From Armigeres subalbatus (Eukaryota; Arthropoda; Insecta; Diptera; Culicidae), in contig NC_085141.1 in assembly GCF_024139115.2 (NCBI RefSeq), positions 372,705,925 through 372,769,924 of the forward strand: a DNA stretch of 64,000 nt. Direction: 5' to 3'. A program made the translations under genes and the position numbers. Below, in pieces: positions 46,657 through 58,716 of the stretch. The notes under the pieces are model-generated. The model made no database searches and was not told where the DNA came from. It was given only the letters and a program-made list of their open reading frames with translations. Every line of letters begins with the position of its first letter. The stretch's first letter is position 1.

Positions 46657-47065
46657 CTTAACTTAACAACAATTACTCCATCACAAAAAAAATAGTCATG
46701 AAATGATGTTTTTGTTTACTAATTTTAAATTGTCAGTGGGGCCCACCGCGCGCTAACTCCAGAGATGTTAGCCACCATTTTTTCCCATTGGAGAGATAGG
46801 CGATGACAGTAGGGTGGTTTTAATACCAGAACAATGATTTAGAGTGTGGGTTCCCAAAACCGTGAGACGCGAAAGATAAAACGTGATTCATACTTTCGTT
46901 GGATGATTAGAGTACAACAAATTTACGAAGCCAATGGCCTTCTTTTGTTTGTTAAATACAATGACAATTTCTTCGAAAAAACTTTCCAAATCTTACCCAA
47001 ATGCAATCCAAAACTAAGCGGTGTTGAACTTCATTACTAAGAAGATTTAAGAACAACATAATAAA

Positions 47066-47475
47066 GATGAGAAATTCCATGCTAATCCAAATTCAATCCA
47101 ACGCTAATTTTATCCAAATCTAATTCAAATCCAATCCAAAGCCAATTCAATCCAAATTTAATCAAAATCCAATTCAAATCCAATCAAAATCGAATCCAAA
47201 TCCAATCATAATCCAACCAAAATCCAATACAAATCCAATCCAAATCCAATCCAAATCCAATCCAAATCCAATCCAAATCCAATCCAAATCCAATCCAAAT
47301 CCAATCCAAATCCAATCCAAATTCTAATCTAAATCCAATCCAATTCTAATGCAAATCCAATCCAATTCTAATGCAAATCCAATCCAATTCTAATGCAAAT
47401 CCAAACCAAAATCCGATCCAATCCAAATCCAATTCAAATCCATTCCAAATCCAATCCAAATCCGTACATTTAATC
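47066..47475 (+). repeat. AATCC-rich tandem repeat, 11-bp unit
   Basis: The core 47215-47325 is CCAATCCAAAT repeated about ten times almost without change; flanks carry diverged AATTCAAATCC variants. Confidence 0.95.
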
Positions 47476-47689
47476 CAATTTTTAGTTTCGCAGTACACTA
47501 TTAACCATTTGGCATCAAGTAGTACTGCTAGCCAATAACTCCAAACTAATCTTACGCATAATAAATTCGAACTTCTGAATAGCTTTGTAAAAAACCGGCA
47601 ACTATATTAATTTTTCAATTTCCAAGATATCTGCTCTTTCAGGTAATCTCGCTATGGCTACTTTAGTCAGTACATTCCAAGATAAATTT

Positions 47690-48230
47690 CTAGATAATAT
47701 TCGTTCGTCCGTCAAGGTGCTCCCATCCCTATCCCGCTACAATTGGGCTCGCGGCACGAAGCCTGTGCGGGATGCGTTGAGCTTCTGATAGAACTTGCGT
47801 GTTTCTTGAGAACGGCACAGCTGTTCCATCTCCTCGCACTCCGCTTCTTCCAGGCGGCGTTTCTGCTCCTGAAAAAGGCGGGTCTGCTGTCTCCGCTTCC
47901 GTCTGTAACGTTTCACGTTCTGCCGGGTACCTTGCTGCAGCGCGACCGCCCGCGCTGTGTCCTTCTCCTCCAGAATCTGTCTGCACTCTTCGTCGAACCA
48001 ATCGGTCCGTCGACTTCGTCCCATATACCCGATGTTGTTCTCCGCTGCGTCGTTAATGGCTGCTTTGACTGTATTCCAGCAGTCCTCAAGAGGGGTCCCA
48101 TCGAGCTCACTCTCTTTCGGCAACGCTGCCTCGAGATACTGCGCGTATGCAGTGGCGACATCAGGTTGCTTCAGTCGCTCTAGGTCGTACCGCGGCGGTC
48201 GTCGGTACCGAACATTGTTGATGACGGATA
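47690..48230 (-). pseudogene. Non-LTR ORF2 fragment, linker between endonuclease and RT
   Basis: From RPPRYDLERLKQPDVATAYA (near 48190) the frame continues through DGTPLEDCWNTVKAAINDAA, RRTDWFDEECRQILEEKD, ETRKFYQKLNASRTGFVPRA, then after a stop DRDGSTLTDER. This arrangement (WFDEEC, then a basic helix, then KFY-K-N--R-GF, then D-DG-LLTDE) is the linker before the RT palm in several non-LTR families. It could belong to the same family as the tails at 40.4 and 62.0 kb; no overlap allows proof. Confidence 0.75.
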
Positions 48231-48329
48231 GTTATGAGATATTTTGGGCAATCCAAACTGTCATTGAGTTCGGGACTTAAGTTCTACAGCTGCAAAAACA
48301 TCTTTTGATATGTTGGCGCTGGTATATTC

Positions 48330-48385
48330 AACTTTTTTTTTAGTCTTTATTAACGTGATTTTTCAAAGATGAGAAGTTCATCACT
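48330..48385 (-). mobile_element. 3' tail of a non-LTR element
   Basis: Minus strand: GTTAATAAAGACT followed by A-rich sequence, like the tails at 20.8 and 60.8 kb. Confidence 0.45.
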
Positions 48386-48589
48386 TCGGTATATTCAACT
48401 GTAATAATCACATACATATAATAGCTTTGAGAAAATTTGGGTTGTTGGTTACGATATATTGAAGCTTTGAGTGACGGAAACCCAAAGTAACCATTAGCAC
48501 TATATTTTATTTTTTCGGCAATATAAAGCTATATAAGCCAGGCTCTATATGGCAGTATCAAACATTTTCGCACTGTGACAGTGTTATAG

Positions 48590-49095
48590 TCGCATGATAT
48601 ATTCTGGAAAATGTACGGCTGTGCCTGTAGATCACATGTTCTGAACCCAAATACGGTTTTGATGACCCAGGATATCCCAAAATCATCAAAATATGTCTCT
48701 TGATTTTCAAGAATGTATTATGCATATGGATGAATACATATCCAAACTTAAAGCGACGAAAAAAGCTAGAGTGGTGGCTGTGGATAGCAAGTTCTGAACT
48801 CAAGGACAGTTTGAATAACCCAGGATGCCCCAAAACCAGCTTACCATGTCTCCTCGTCTCCTGGGATATGTTATGGATATGCTTGAATACATATCCATTT
48901 TAGTGACGAGAAAAGCTAGTGTCGTAGATCGCAAGTTCGGAACTCAAGGACAGTTTGGATGGCCCAGGATATTCCAAAACCATCTGACCATGTCTTTTGA
49001 TCTTTAGGAATATGTTATGGACATGGTTGAATACATATCCAAGCTTAGAGTGACGAAAAAAGCTCGCATTGTAACTGTAGATCGCAAGGATAATT
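48590..49095 (+). repeat. Satellite, three to four units of about 150 bp
   Basis: GATCGCAAGTTCTGAACTCA-type blocks near 48630, 48783, 48926 and 49080, each followed by CCCAGGATAT, ATGTTATGGATATG and TGAATACATATCCA. Spacing 143-154 bp. Confidence 0.85.
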
Positions 49096-49796
49096 TATTA
49101 CATCCCAAAAAATATTTTTCAACTTGATATGTCAGTTCTCCATTAAAAATCACGAAAACAAATGGAAAATATCAAATTTACTGCGTGATACCGCTTAGAA
49201 AAATTGTGCCTGAAAGGGTTAAACGAGAACTATTCAAAATATATTACTCATTACCGATATATGATAAATTTTAATGTATTTTATCAGAAAAATGTGAACA
49301 ATCTAATGTAAATTTAGAAAGAAAAAAAAATCCAATGATATGAAAAAACGAGGGGTGAGTGGAAATGATTCCATGAATATCTAACGAGGTGTCCATCTGT
49401 TTAAAAATCTCAAATCGGTTTCAACATATTACTCGGCAAATCCATTCGATTGCTTTTGGACGTTTGTATGAACCATGTGTAAATTTATAGTAGCGCGATC
49501 TAAGCGAGAATTACTAATGGGAGTTTAGCTGCAAGGCAAGGCTATTTAACGCAATTTTAACTGTTTGAAACTAAAAAAGTTGCGGATAGTTGCAGCTATA
49601 ATGCATACGATTTCGTTACATCCAAAGCAACGATTCTGTTGATGTTTCAGGGTGGAACTCGTTGAAACTTTTTTGTGAGCTCTAAATTACTTTGGATTTA
49701 AGGATTTTTATCGAACAATATTCCAACAAACTTGAATTTTATGTTTCTCGAATACAAAGTCTAATTCAACAAATTCGCGTTTGAAAAAACATTAAC

Positions 49797-50028
49797 TCAA
49801 GACAAAATTTTCAAAACGACTTATCTGCTTTTGTAAACAAAGATTTAAACGACGATTTGATGAATCTGATAGCTATCCACGCAAACCAACACCATCAACA
49901 CGGAGCGGAATCCTTCACCTACCTATTGAGGGTGTTGGCTTGCGTGGGAGAGCGATCAGATTCGCCAAATCGTCGTTTGATTCTTTGTTTACAAAAGCAG
50001 ACAAGTCGTTTTGAAAATTTTGTCTTGA
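49797..50028. mobile_element. 232-bp hairpin MITE
   Basis: TCAAGACAAAATTTTCAAAA and its complement at the right end; arms of about 90 bp run to a loop near 49900-49925. Confidence 0.88.
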
Positions 50029-51345
50029 ACTATTACTTAATATTACATCTTTCACTTATGAGTTTTAGATTCATGCAGTATAAAATTCATAGAAACGTGT
50101 TAATGGAACATGCCACATTAGGGAAAATTTCTGATTTATTTATTTCTAATAATACATATAAGTTTTTGGGCATCTCGTATAATGAACGGAAGATTTCATT
50201 CAAGTTGGTTTGAATAAAAACCCAATGCACCTTTTGCCCCACTTTATAGCCCCGTTTTCATAGAAAACAACCATGGCCAAAGGTGGGTGATGTTCGATGG
50301 ACCATCACAGATAATGATAAATGTGACGGTGATTGACCGGGTTGGTAAACAAACAATTAAAGACCGAGTACGGCAGGACCCGCCGATAAACGTGGCAGCG
50401 CTCGAGTGGAATCCGGTTACAACTTGTGAATAGTGACGCAACAAAAGGTGATTAAGAGTTGTTTGTTATAAATGTGGCTATTCTGAGTGGGTTTAGTCAC
50501 ACGGCATAATAACACAGTTTAACGTCAATCGACTGGAATATTGGAACCCGGGCAAGGCATTGGTCAAGGTTCGCTTCAAATTCCACAATTTGATGGATTT
50601 TTTTCAGAAGCTTTGTTGGGATAGCAATGTTCAAGGTACTCGAGTCAATGGTGAGCTAGATCGGACGACTTAGTCTTCATTAATGACTTTAAATCCTGTT
50701 TATGTTTTTGAATGTGATACTGTAGATCTGTTCAAACAGCTTTAAAAAACCGAAACTAACAGATAGATTTTAACTTGGCACGATTTTGTCCTATATTCAT
50801 ACCATAAAAAAAACCTACCAAAAGTAAAACAATTTTGTAGGACATACATCGATATCGAGTTAGTTTATTGCAGTTATGTTCACAAATTATGAAGTGCCAA
50901 AGCTTATTTTTTATTATTTTTAAATAATTCGTTGCGTTTGGTTTGTAGGATTCGCAATATGTATTGCCAGACTCCCTTTCCGATTATTTAATTTATGGCT
51001 AACACCTTGCCCCCACTCAGTCAAACGAAAGCTTTTAATAAATACAATAAAGTGCAATCTGTGCCATAATCCTTCATTTGCCATTCGCGACGAAGCACCA
51101 CGCGAAAGCGAAAGTCTTATCAGGCGCGACAGGGGCAAATACGCAAATCCTTATCGGAAAGGAGGTCGGATGTTCTTGGATCGGTTCGGAAAAGATTGAC
51201 AAATCTCTTACGTCTGGCGGGAGCGAACGCGCGGTGCGGTGTTGTTTTGTTATTGTTTCTGATTAGAGTTTGAAAACAATCCGGGAGATGATGGGATTTA
51301 CACACATACGTATGTTTGCCCCGATTGATTTCTTCTAGGTATAAT
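50029..51345. other. No gene recognised
   Basis: 50240-50680 and 50990-51300 are unique and slightly GC-richer. Short frames have no domain. They may be intronic or regulatory. Confidence 0.35.
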
Positions 51346-51353
51346 ACTTCACT

Positions 51354-51639
51354 GGGGCTTTCCTTAGCCGTACGGTAAGATGCGTGGCCACAAAGTAGGA
51401 CCATGCTGAAGGTGGCTGGGTTCGATTCCCATTCGGTCTAGAAAATTCTCAGGTGGAAATTTTCTCGACATTCCTGGGCATAAAAGTACCATCGTGTTAG
51501 CATCTTGATATACGAATTCAAAAATGGAACTTGGCTTAGAAACCTCGCAGTTAATAACTGTGGAAGTGCTGAATGAACACAAGCTGCGAAGCGTCAATGT
51601 CCCAGTGGGGAATGTAATGCCAATATGAGAAAAAGAAAA
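51354..51639 (+). mobile_element. Feilai-like SINE, copy 4
   Basis: Plus-strand copy with box B GGTTCGATTCCCATTC and body; the tail is AGAAAAAGAAAA. Duplication ACTTCACT at 51346-51353 and 51640-51647. More diverged than copies 2, 3 and 5. Confidence 0.85.
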
Positions 51640-51647
51640 ACTTCACT

Positions 51648-52502
51648 CTCTCAAAAGCGCTTTCTGATCTTAATCTCTATTTAGAACATTTTATAATATA
51701 TTTAAAGATAAACGCTCATCATTATAAAATATTATTTGCTTCAACGAATAACATTTTAGGGACAGACATTTCGACACTTGTTCTACTTCTCTAAAAGTGG
51801 GCACGAATCAACAAGTAGCGATAACGTCACGATTGCAATTCGTAAAAAAAGAAAAATAAATCGCTATAAGAAAATCCCAAAATATTGCCGAACCATGACC
51901 TCGAATATGCGATAATTATTTAATTCGGCACCGCACACTGTCCCGGCCAACAGCTGGTTGTTGTCAGGGAAAAGGGAGAACAACAACTGTTCGTGAGATA
52001 ACAGCGAGAAAGAATACTAAAAATATACGATGGTTAACCTTCTTGGGACTCTCTACATTTTTGTTTATGCAAAATAAAAAACAACTTTTGAATTTGGGCA
52101 AAAAATCAATGTTTTTTGTGGGTTGTGTTATCAATTACCTACCTCACCTAGAATTGTTTGATTTGAGCAAAATATTTGGTTTTTGAATGGACAAGCATTC
52201 CATTAGTTCCAACCTGTGCTTGTGCATCGAATTTACATACCGCGAATGGTTTATTTACTTCGAACCAACAGATGCATTTCGCACCTTTTATCTGGACGCA
52301 TCATCATCGCAGGTGACCGCCTCTAGATGTGTGTCTATAGGAAAAGTAGCTTTTAGTTAGCACTTTGCGATCACGCGCCTCGTCAGCACTGGGGCGCGTG
52401 GTTCGGTCGTTCGTTGTTGGCTCTGCCAGTTGGATTCAAGTTCCACCCGGGCGGGGGAAGCATTTATCGATAACAACATGCAGTAAGCGTCCTATAGAAA
52501 GC
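51648..52502. other. No gene recognised
   Basis: AT-rich to 52240, then a short GC-richer unique part (52300-52470). No coding evidence. Confidence 0.35.
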
Positions 52503-52585
52503 TATACTGCCTGTAACCGCATAATTGTCCCATCTTTGCTGGGTTCCTATTCATATGGGACAGATATCCGATTACAGGCAGTATA
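52503..52585. mobile_element. 83-bp hairpin MITE
   Basis: TATACTGCCTGTAA and TTACAGGCAGTATA are perfect 14-bp ends; AATTGTCCCAT pairs with ATGGGACAGAT inside. Confidence 0.75.
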
Positions 52586-53174
52586 TGCGTCGGGAATGCC
52601 TCAATAACGTGACGATTGAATGGGAATGGGACACCCACATGATGATTCGATAGGGGAAGGGGATATCGGAAGTTGGCCTATATGTATAACAGAAAATCCT
52701 ATAGTGATCATTGAATGGAATTTTGTTATTTATAAGGCATTTCGATAACTCAGAAATTGGCATTTCTGATAAAAAAAAATATTTAAAGAGGAGACGTAAA
52801 TATTTAAAATCAACACAATAAAATATCTTGAAGATCAGACTATTTTAGACTATACTCTTTAAATCAAGGGGTGGTTAAGAGCCGGTGTCTTGTTTCAAGA
52901 TATTCCTCACCCACCCCCTGTGTGATTCATCTCAACAGCTACCAAGAAAACAATTTGCAAACTGGTTTGATTTCGTTGAGATGCTATGGATGGGAAGATG
53001 GTCTGAAGTGCGTCGGTGGTGTCGTGAAAGGGCAAGTGGTTTGCTCATCTTTCGTAATAGTCGGAGTAATAACACTAGGAAAAATGGTCTAATATTTGCA
53101 AAAAAGTGATGAAAGAAGGAGTGATAAAGTTTAAATTTAATAAAAATCACTAAAAAAAAGTTTTTGCGAAAAAA
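52586..53174. other. No gene recognised
   Basis: Two overlapping plus-strand frames (52871-53109) are short and lack domains. The minisatellite starts shortly after. Confidence 0.35.
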
Positions 53175-53184
53175 ATGGGGGTTT

Positions 53185-56100
53185 CAAGCGCCTTCTTTGG
53201 AAGCCTCCTTTCGAGAGGCTTTGGAAGCCTCCTTTCAAGAGGCTTTGGAAGCCTCCTTTCGAGAGTCTTTGGAAGGCTCCTTTCGAGAGGCTTTGGAAGG
53301 CTCTTTTCGAGAGGCTTTGGAAGACTCCTTTCGAGAGCCTTAGGAAGCCTTCTTTCAAGAGACTTTGGGAGCCTTCTTCCAAGAGGCTTTGGAAGCCTCC
53401 TTTCAAAAGAATTCAGAAGCCTCCTTCCAAGAGGCTTTGGAAGCCTCCTTTCAAGAGGCTTTGGAAGCCTCCTTTCAAGAGGCTTTGGAAGCCTCCTTTC
53501 AAGAGGCTTTGGAAGCCTCTTTTCAAGAGGCTTTGGAAGCCTCTTTTCAAGAGGTTTTGGAAGCCTCCTTTCAAGAGGCTTTGGAAGCCCCCTTTTAAGA
53601 GGCTTTGGAAGCCTCCTTTCAAGAGGTTTTGGAAGCCTCCTTTCAAGAGGCTTTGGAAGCCTCCTTTCAAGAGGCTTTGGAAGCCTCCTTTCGAGCGGCT
53701 TTGGAAGCCTCCTTTCGAGACTTTGGAAGTCTCCTTCGAGAGACTTTGGAAGCCTTCTTTCAAGAGGCTTTGGAAGCCTCCTTTCGAGAGGCTTTGGAAG
53801 CCTCCTTTCGAGAGGCTTTGGAAGCCTCCTTTCGAGAGGCTTTGGAAGCCTCCTTTCGAGAGGCTTTGGAAGCCTCCTTTCGAGAGGCTTTGGAAGCCTC
53901 CTTTCGAGAGGCTTTGGAAGCCTCCTTTCGAGAGGCTTTGGAAGCCTCCTTTCAAGAGGCTTTGGAAGCCTCCTTTCAAGAGGCTTTGGAAGCCTCCTTT
54001 CAAGAGGCTTTGGAAGCCTGCTTTCAAGAGGCTTTGGAAGCCTCCTTTCAAGAGGCTTTGGAGGCCTCCTTTCAAGAGGCTTTGGAAGCCTCCGTTCAGT
54101 AGGCTTTGCAAGCCTCCTTTCAAGAGGCTTTGGAGGCCTCCTTTCAAAAGGCTTTGGAGGCCTCCTTTCAAGAGGCTTTGGAGGCCTCCTTTCAAGAGGC
54201 TTTGGAGGCCTCCTTTCAAGAGGCTTTGGAAGCCTCCTTTCAAGAGGCTTTGGAAGCCTCCAAGAGGCTTTGGAAGCCTCCTTTCAAGAGGCTTTGGAAG
54301 CCTCCTTTCAAAGGCTTTGGAAGCCTCCTTTCAAGAGGCTTTGGAAGCCTCCTTTCAAGAGGCTTTGGAAGCCTCCTTTCAAGAGGCTTTGGAAGCCTCC
54401 TTCAAAGGCTTTGGAAGCCTCCTTTCAAGAGGCTTTTGAAGCCTCCTTTCAAGAGGCTTTTGAAGCCTCCTTTCAAGAGGCTTTTGAAGCCTCCTTTCAA
54501 GAGGCTTTGGAAGCCTCCTTTCAAAAGGCTTTGGAAGCCTCCTTCAAGAGGCTTTGGAAGCCTCCTATCAAGAGGCTTTGGAAGCCTCCTTCAAGAGGCT
54601 TTGGAAGCCTCCTTCAAGAGGCTTTGGAAGCCTCCTTTCAAGAGGCTTTGGAAGCCTCCTTTCAAGAGGCTTTGAAGCCTCCTTTCAAGGGGCTTTGGAA
54701 GCCTCCTTTCAAGGGGCTTTGGAAGCCTCCTTTCAAGAGGCTTTGGAAGCCTCCTTTCAAGCGGCTTTGGAAGCCTCCGTTCGAGACTTTGGAAGTCTCC
54801 TTCGAGAGACTTTTGAAGCATTCTTTCGAGGCTGTGGAAGCCTTCTTTCGAGAAGCTTTGGAAGCCTTCTTTCGAGAAGCTTTGGAAGCCTCCTTTCAAG
54901 CGGCTTTGGAAGCCTCCTTTCAAGCGGCTTTGGAAGCCTCCTTTCAAGCGGCTTTGGAAGCCTCCTTTCAAGAGGCTTTGGAAGCCTCCTTTCAAGAGGC
55001 TTTGGAAGCCTCCTTTCAAGAGGCTTTGGAAGCCTCCTTTCAAGAGGCTTTGGAAGCCTCCTTTCAAGAGGCTTTGGAAGCCTCCTTTCAAGAGGCTTTG
55101 GAAGCCTCCTTTCAAGAGGCTTTGGAAGCCTCCTTTCAAGAGGCTTTGGAAGCCTCCTTTCAAGAGGCTTTGGAAGCCTCCTTTCAAGAGGCTTTGGAAG
55201 CCTCCTTTCAAGAGGCTTCAGAAACCTCCTTCCAAGAGGCTTTGGAAGCCTCCTTTCAAGAGGCTTTGGAAGCCTCCTTTCAAGAGGCTTTGGAAGCCTC
55301 CTTTCAAGAGGCTTTGGAAGCCTCCTTTCAAGAGGCTTTGGAAGCCTCCTTTCAAGAGGCTTTGGAAGCCTCCTTTCAAGAGGCTTTGGAAGCCTCCTTT
55401 CAAGAGGCTTTGGAAGCCTCCTTTCAAGAGGCTTTGGAAGCCTCCTTTCAAGAGGCTTTGGAAGCCTCCTTTCAAGAGGCTTTGGAAGCCTCCTTTCAAG
55501 AGGCTTTGGAAGCCTCCTTTCAAGAGGCTCGGAAGCCTCCTTTCAAGAGGCTTTGGAAGCCTCCTTTCAAGAGGCTTTGGAAGCCTCCTTTCAAGAGGCT
55601 TTGGAAGCCTCCTTTCAAGAGGCTTTGGAAGCCTCCTTTCAAGAGGCTTTGGAGGCCTCCTTTCAAGAGGCTTTGGAGGCCTCCTTTCAAGAGGCTTTGG
55701 AGGCCTCCTTTCAAGAGGCTTTGGAGGCCTCCTTTCAAGAGGCTTTGGAGGCCTCCTTTCAAGAGGCTTTGGAGGCCTCCTTTCAAGAGGCTTTGGAGGC
55801 CTCCTTTCAAGAGGCTTTGGAGGCCTCCTTTCAAGAGGCTTTGGAGGCCTCCTTTCAAGAGGCTTTGGAAGCCTCCTTTCAAGAGGCTTTGGAAGCCTCC
55901 TTTCAAGAGGCTTTGGAAGCCTCCTTTCAAGAGGCTTTGGAAGCCTCCTTTCAAGAGGCTTTGGAAGCCTGCTTTCAAGAGGCTTTGGAAGCCTCCTTTC
56001 AAGAGGCTTTGGAAGCCTCCTTTCAAGAGGCTTTGGAAGCCTCCTTTCAAGAGGCTTTGGAAGCCTCCTTTCAAGAGGCTTTGGAAGCCTCCTTTCAAGA

Positions 56101-58582
56101 GGCTTTGGAAGCCTCCTTTCAAGAGGCTTTGGAAGCCTCCTTTCAAGAGGCTTTGGAAGCCTCCTTTCAAGAGGCTTTGGAAGCCTCCTTTCAAGAGGCT
56201 TTGGAAGCCTCCTTTCAAGAGGTTTTGGAAGCCTCCTTTCAAGAGGTTTTGGAAGCCTCCTTTCAAGAGGCTTTGGAAGCCTCCTTTCAAGAGGCTTTGG
56301 AAGCCTCCTTTCAAGAGGCTTTGGAAGCCTCCTTTCGAGCGGCTTTGGAAGCCTCCTTTCGAGACTTTGGAAGTCTCCCTTCGAGAGACTTTGGAAGCCT
56401 TCTTTCGAGGCTGTGGAAGCCTTCTTTCGAGAAGCTTTGGAAGCCTTCTTTCAAGAGGCTTTGGAAGCCTCCTTTCAAGAGGCTTTGGAAGCCTCCTTCC
56501 AAGAGGCTTTGGAAGCCTCCTTTCAAGAGGCTTTGGAAGCCTCCTTTCAAGAGGCTTTGGAAGCCTCCTTTCAAGAGGCTTTGGAAGCCTCCTTTCAAGA
56601 GGCTTTGGAAGCCTCCTTTCAAGAGGCTTTGGAAGCCTCCTTCCAAGAGGCTTTGGAAGCCTCCTTCAAGAGGCTTTGGAAGCCTCCTTTCAAGAGGCTT
56701 TGGAAGCCTCCTTTCAAGAGGCTTTGGAAGCCTCCTTTCAAGAGGCTTTGGAAGCCTCCTTTCAAGAGGCTTTGGAAGCCTCCTTTCAAGAGGCTTTGGA
56801 AGCCTCCTTTCAAGAGGCTTTGGAAGCCTCCTTTCAAGAGGCTTTGGAAGCCTCCTTTCAAGAGGCTTTGGAAGCCTCCTTTCAAGAGGCTTTGGAAGCC
56901 TCCTTTCAAGAGGCTTTGGAAGCCTCCTTTCAAGAGGCTTTGGAAGCCTCCTTTCAAGAGGCTTTGGAAGCCTCCTTTCAAGAGGCTTTGGAAGCCTCCT
57001 TTCAAGAGGCTTTGGAAGCCTCCTTCAAGAGGCTTTGGAAGCCTCCTTTCAAGAGGCTTTGGAAGCCTCCTTTCAAGAGGCTTTGGAAGCCTCCTTTCAA
57101 GAGGCTTTGGAAGCCTCCTTTCAAGAGGCTTTGGAAGCCTCCTTTCAAGAGGCTCTGGAAGCCTCCTTTCAAGAGGCTTTGGAGGCCTCCTTTCAAGAGG
57201 CTTTGGAGGCCTCCTTTCAAGAGGCTTTGGAAGCCTCCTTTCAAGAGGCTTTGGAAGCCTCCTTTCAAGAGGCTTTGGAAGCCTCCTTTCAAGCGGCTTT
57301 GGAAGCCTCCTTTCAAGAGGCTTTGGAAGCCTCCTTCCAAGAGGCTTTGGAAGCCTCCTTCCAAGAGGTTTTGGAAGCCCCCTTTCAACAGGCTTTGAAA
57401 GCCTGCTGTCAAGAGACTTTGGAAGCCTGCTTTCAAGAGGCTTTGGAAGCCTGCTTTCAAGAGGCTTTGGAGGCCTCCTTTCAAGAGGCTTTGGAGGCCT
57501 CCTTTCAAGAGGCTTTGGAGGCCTCCTTTCAAGAGGCTTTGGAGGCCTCCTTTCAAGAGGCTTTGGAGGCCTCCTTTCAAGAGGCTTTGGAGGCCTCCTT
57601 TCAAGAGGCTTTGGAGGCCTCCTTTCAAGAGGCTTTGGAAGGCTTCTTTCAAAAGGCTTTGGAAGCCTCCTTTCAAGAGGCTTTGGAAGCCTCTTTTCAA
57701 GAGGCTTTGGAAACCTTCTTTCAAGAGGCTTTGGAGGCCTCCTTTCAAGAGGCTTTGGAAGCCTCCTTTCAAGAGGCTTTGGAAGCCTCCTTTTAAGAGG
57801 CTTTGGAAGCCTCCTTTCAAGAGGCTTTGGAAGGCTTCTTTCAAGAGGCTTTGGAAGGCTTCTTTCAAGAGGCTTTGGAAGCCTCTTTTCAAGAGGCTTT
57901 GAAGCCTCCTTTCAAGAGGCTTTGGAAGCCTCCTTTCAAGAGGCTTTGGAAGCCTCCTTTCGAGCGGCTTTGGAAGCCTCCTTTCGAGACTTTGGAAGTC
58001 TCCCTTCGAGAGACTTTGGAAGCCTTCTTTCGAGGCTGTGGAAGCCTTCTTTCGAGAAGCTTTGGAAGCCTTCTTTCGAGAAGCTTTGGAAGCCTCCTTT
58101 CAAGCGGCTTTGGAAGCCTCCTTTCAAGCGGCTTTGGAAGCCTCCTTTCAAGCGGCTTTGGAAGCCTCCTTTCAAGAGGCTTTGGAAGCCTCCTTTCAAG
58201 AGGCTTTGGAAGCCTCCTTTCAAGAGGCTTTGGAAGCCTCCTTTCAAGAGGCTTTGGAAGCCTCCTTTCAAGAGGCTTTGGAAGCCTCCTTTCAAGAGGC
58301 TTTGGAAGCCTCCTTTCAATAGACTTTGGAAGTCTTTACCAAGAGACTTTGGAAGCCTCCTTTCAAAAGGATTCAGAAGCCTCCTTCCAAGAGGCTTTAG
58401 AAGTCTCCTTCCAAGAGGCTTTAGAAGTCTCCTTCCAAGAGGCTTTGAAAGCTTCTCTTCACGAGGCTTTGGAAGACTCTTTTAAAAAGGCTTTGGAAGC
58501 CTCCTTTCAAGAGGCTTTGGAAGCCTTCTTTCAAGAGGCTTTGGAAGCCTCCTTTCAAGAGGCTTTTGAAGCCTTCTTTCAA
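53185..58582 (+). repeat. Minisatellite C, about 225 units of 24 bp
   Basis: Unit CTTTGGAAGCCTCCTTTCAA + GAGG. Each unit contains GAGGCTT-TGG-AAGCCTC, a perfect 7-bp stem with a 3-base loop, plus a 7-base spacer CTTTCAA. Internal runs are nearly identical; GGAGGCC variants cluster at 55645-55860 and 57465-57640. A landmark with CGAGACTTTGGAAGTCTCC recurs at 53716, 54782, 56360 and 57985. Because 24 is a multiple of 3 and the unit has a stop in only one of six frames, frames of over 1000 codons arise (SRGFGSLL, EALEASFQ, KRLWKPPF forward; KGGFQSLL reverse). Units missing one T switch between them. No promoter or splice logic supports translation. Confidence 0.97.
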
Positions 58583-58716
58583 ATTATACACATCTCCCTA
58601 TCGCCCTATCGCCATATAGGTATAGTTAAGTGGCTAATCTTTGCATTTTAACAGAAGCAGCATCACTAGCAGCAAGCAAATGGTGCTCTAAATAGCTCTA
58701 CTCGCCAACCGCAATA

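Noticed and set aside
50041..50213. Reverse transcriptase tail (YKFLGISYNERKISFK)
   Set aside because: The resemblance is to one short motif only, with no supporting blocks before or after.
53175..57398. 1407-codon plus-strand frame (and a 1080-codon frame) in minisatellite C
   Set aside because: Produced by a 24-bp repeat lacking stops; five of six frames are open, unit indels switch frame mid-way, and no signal of selection is visible.
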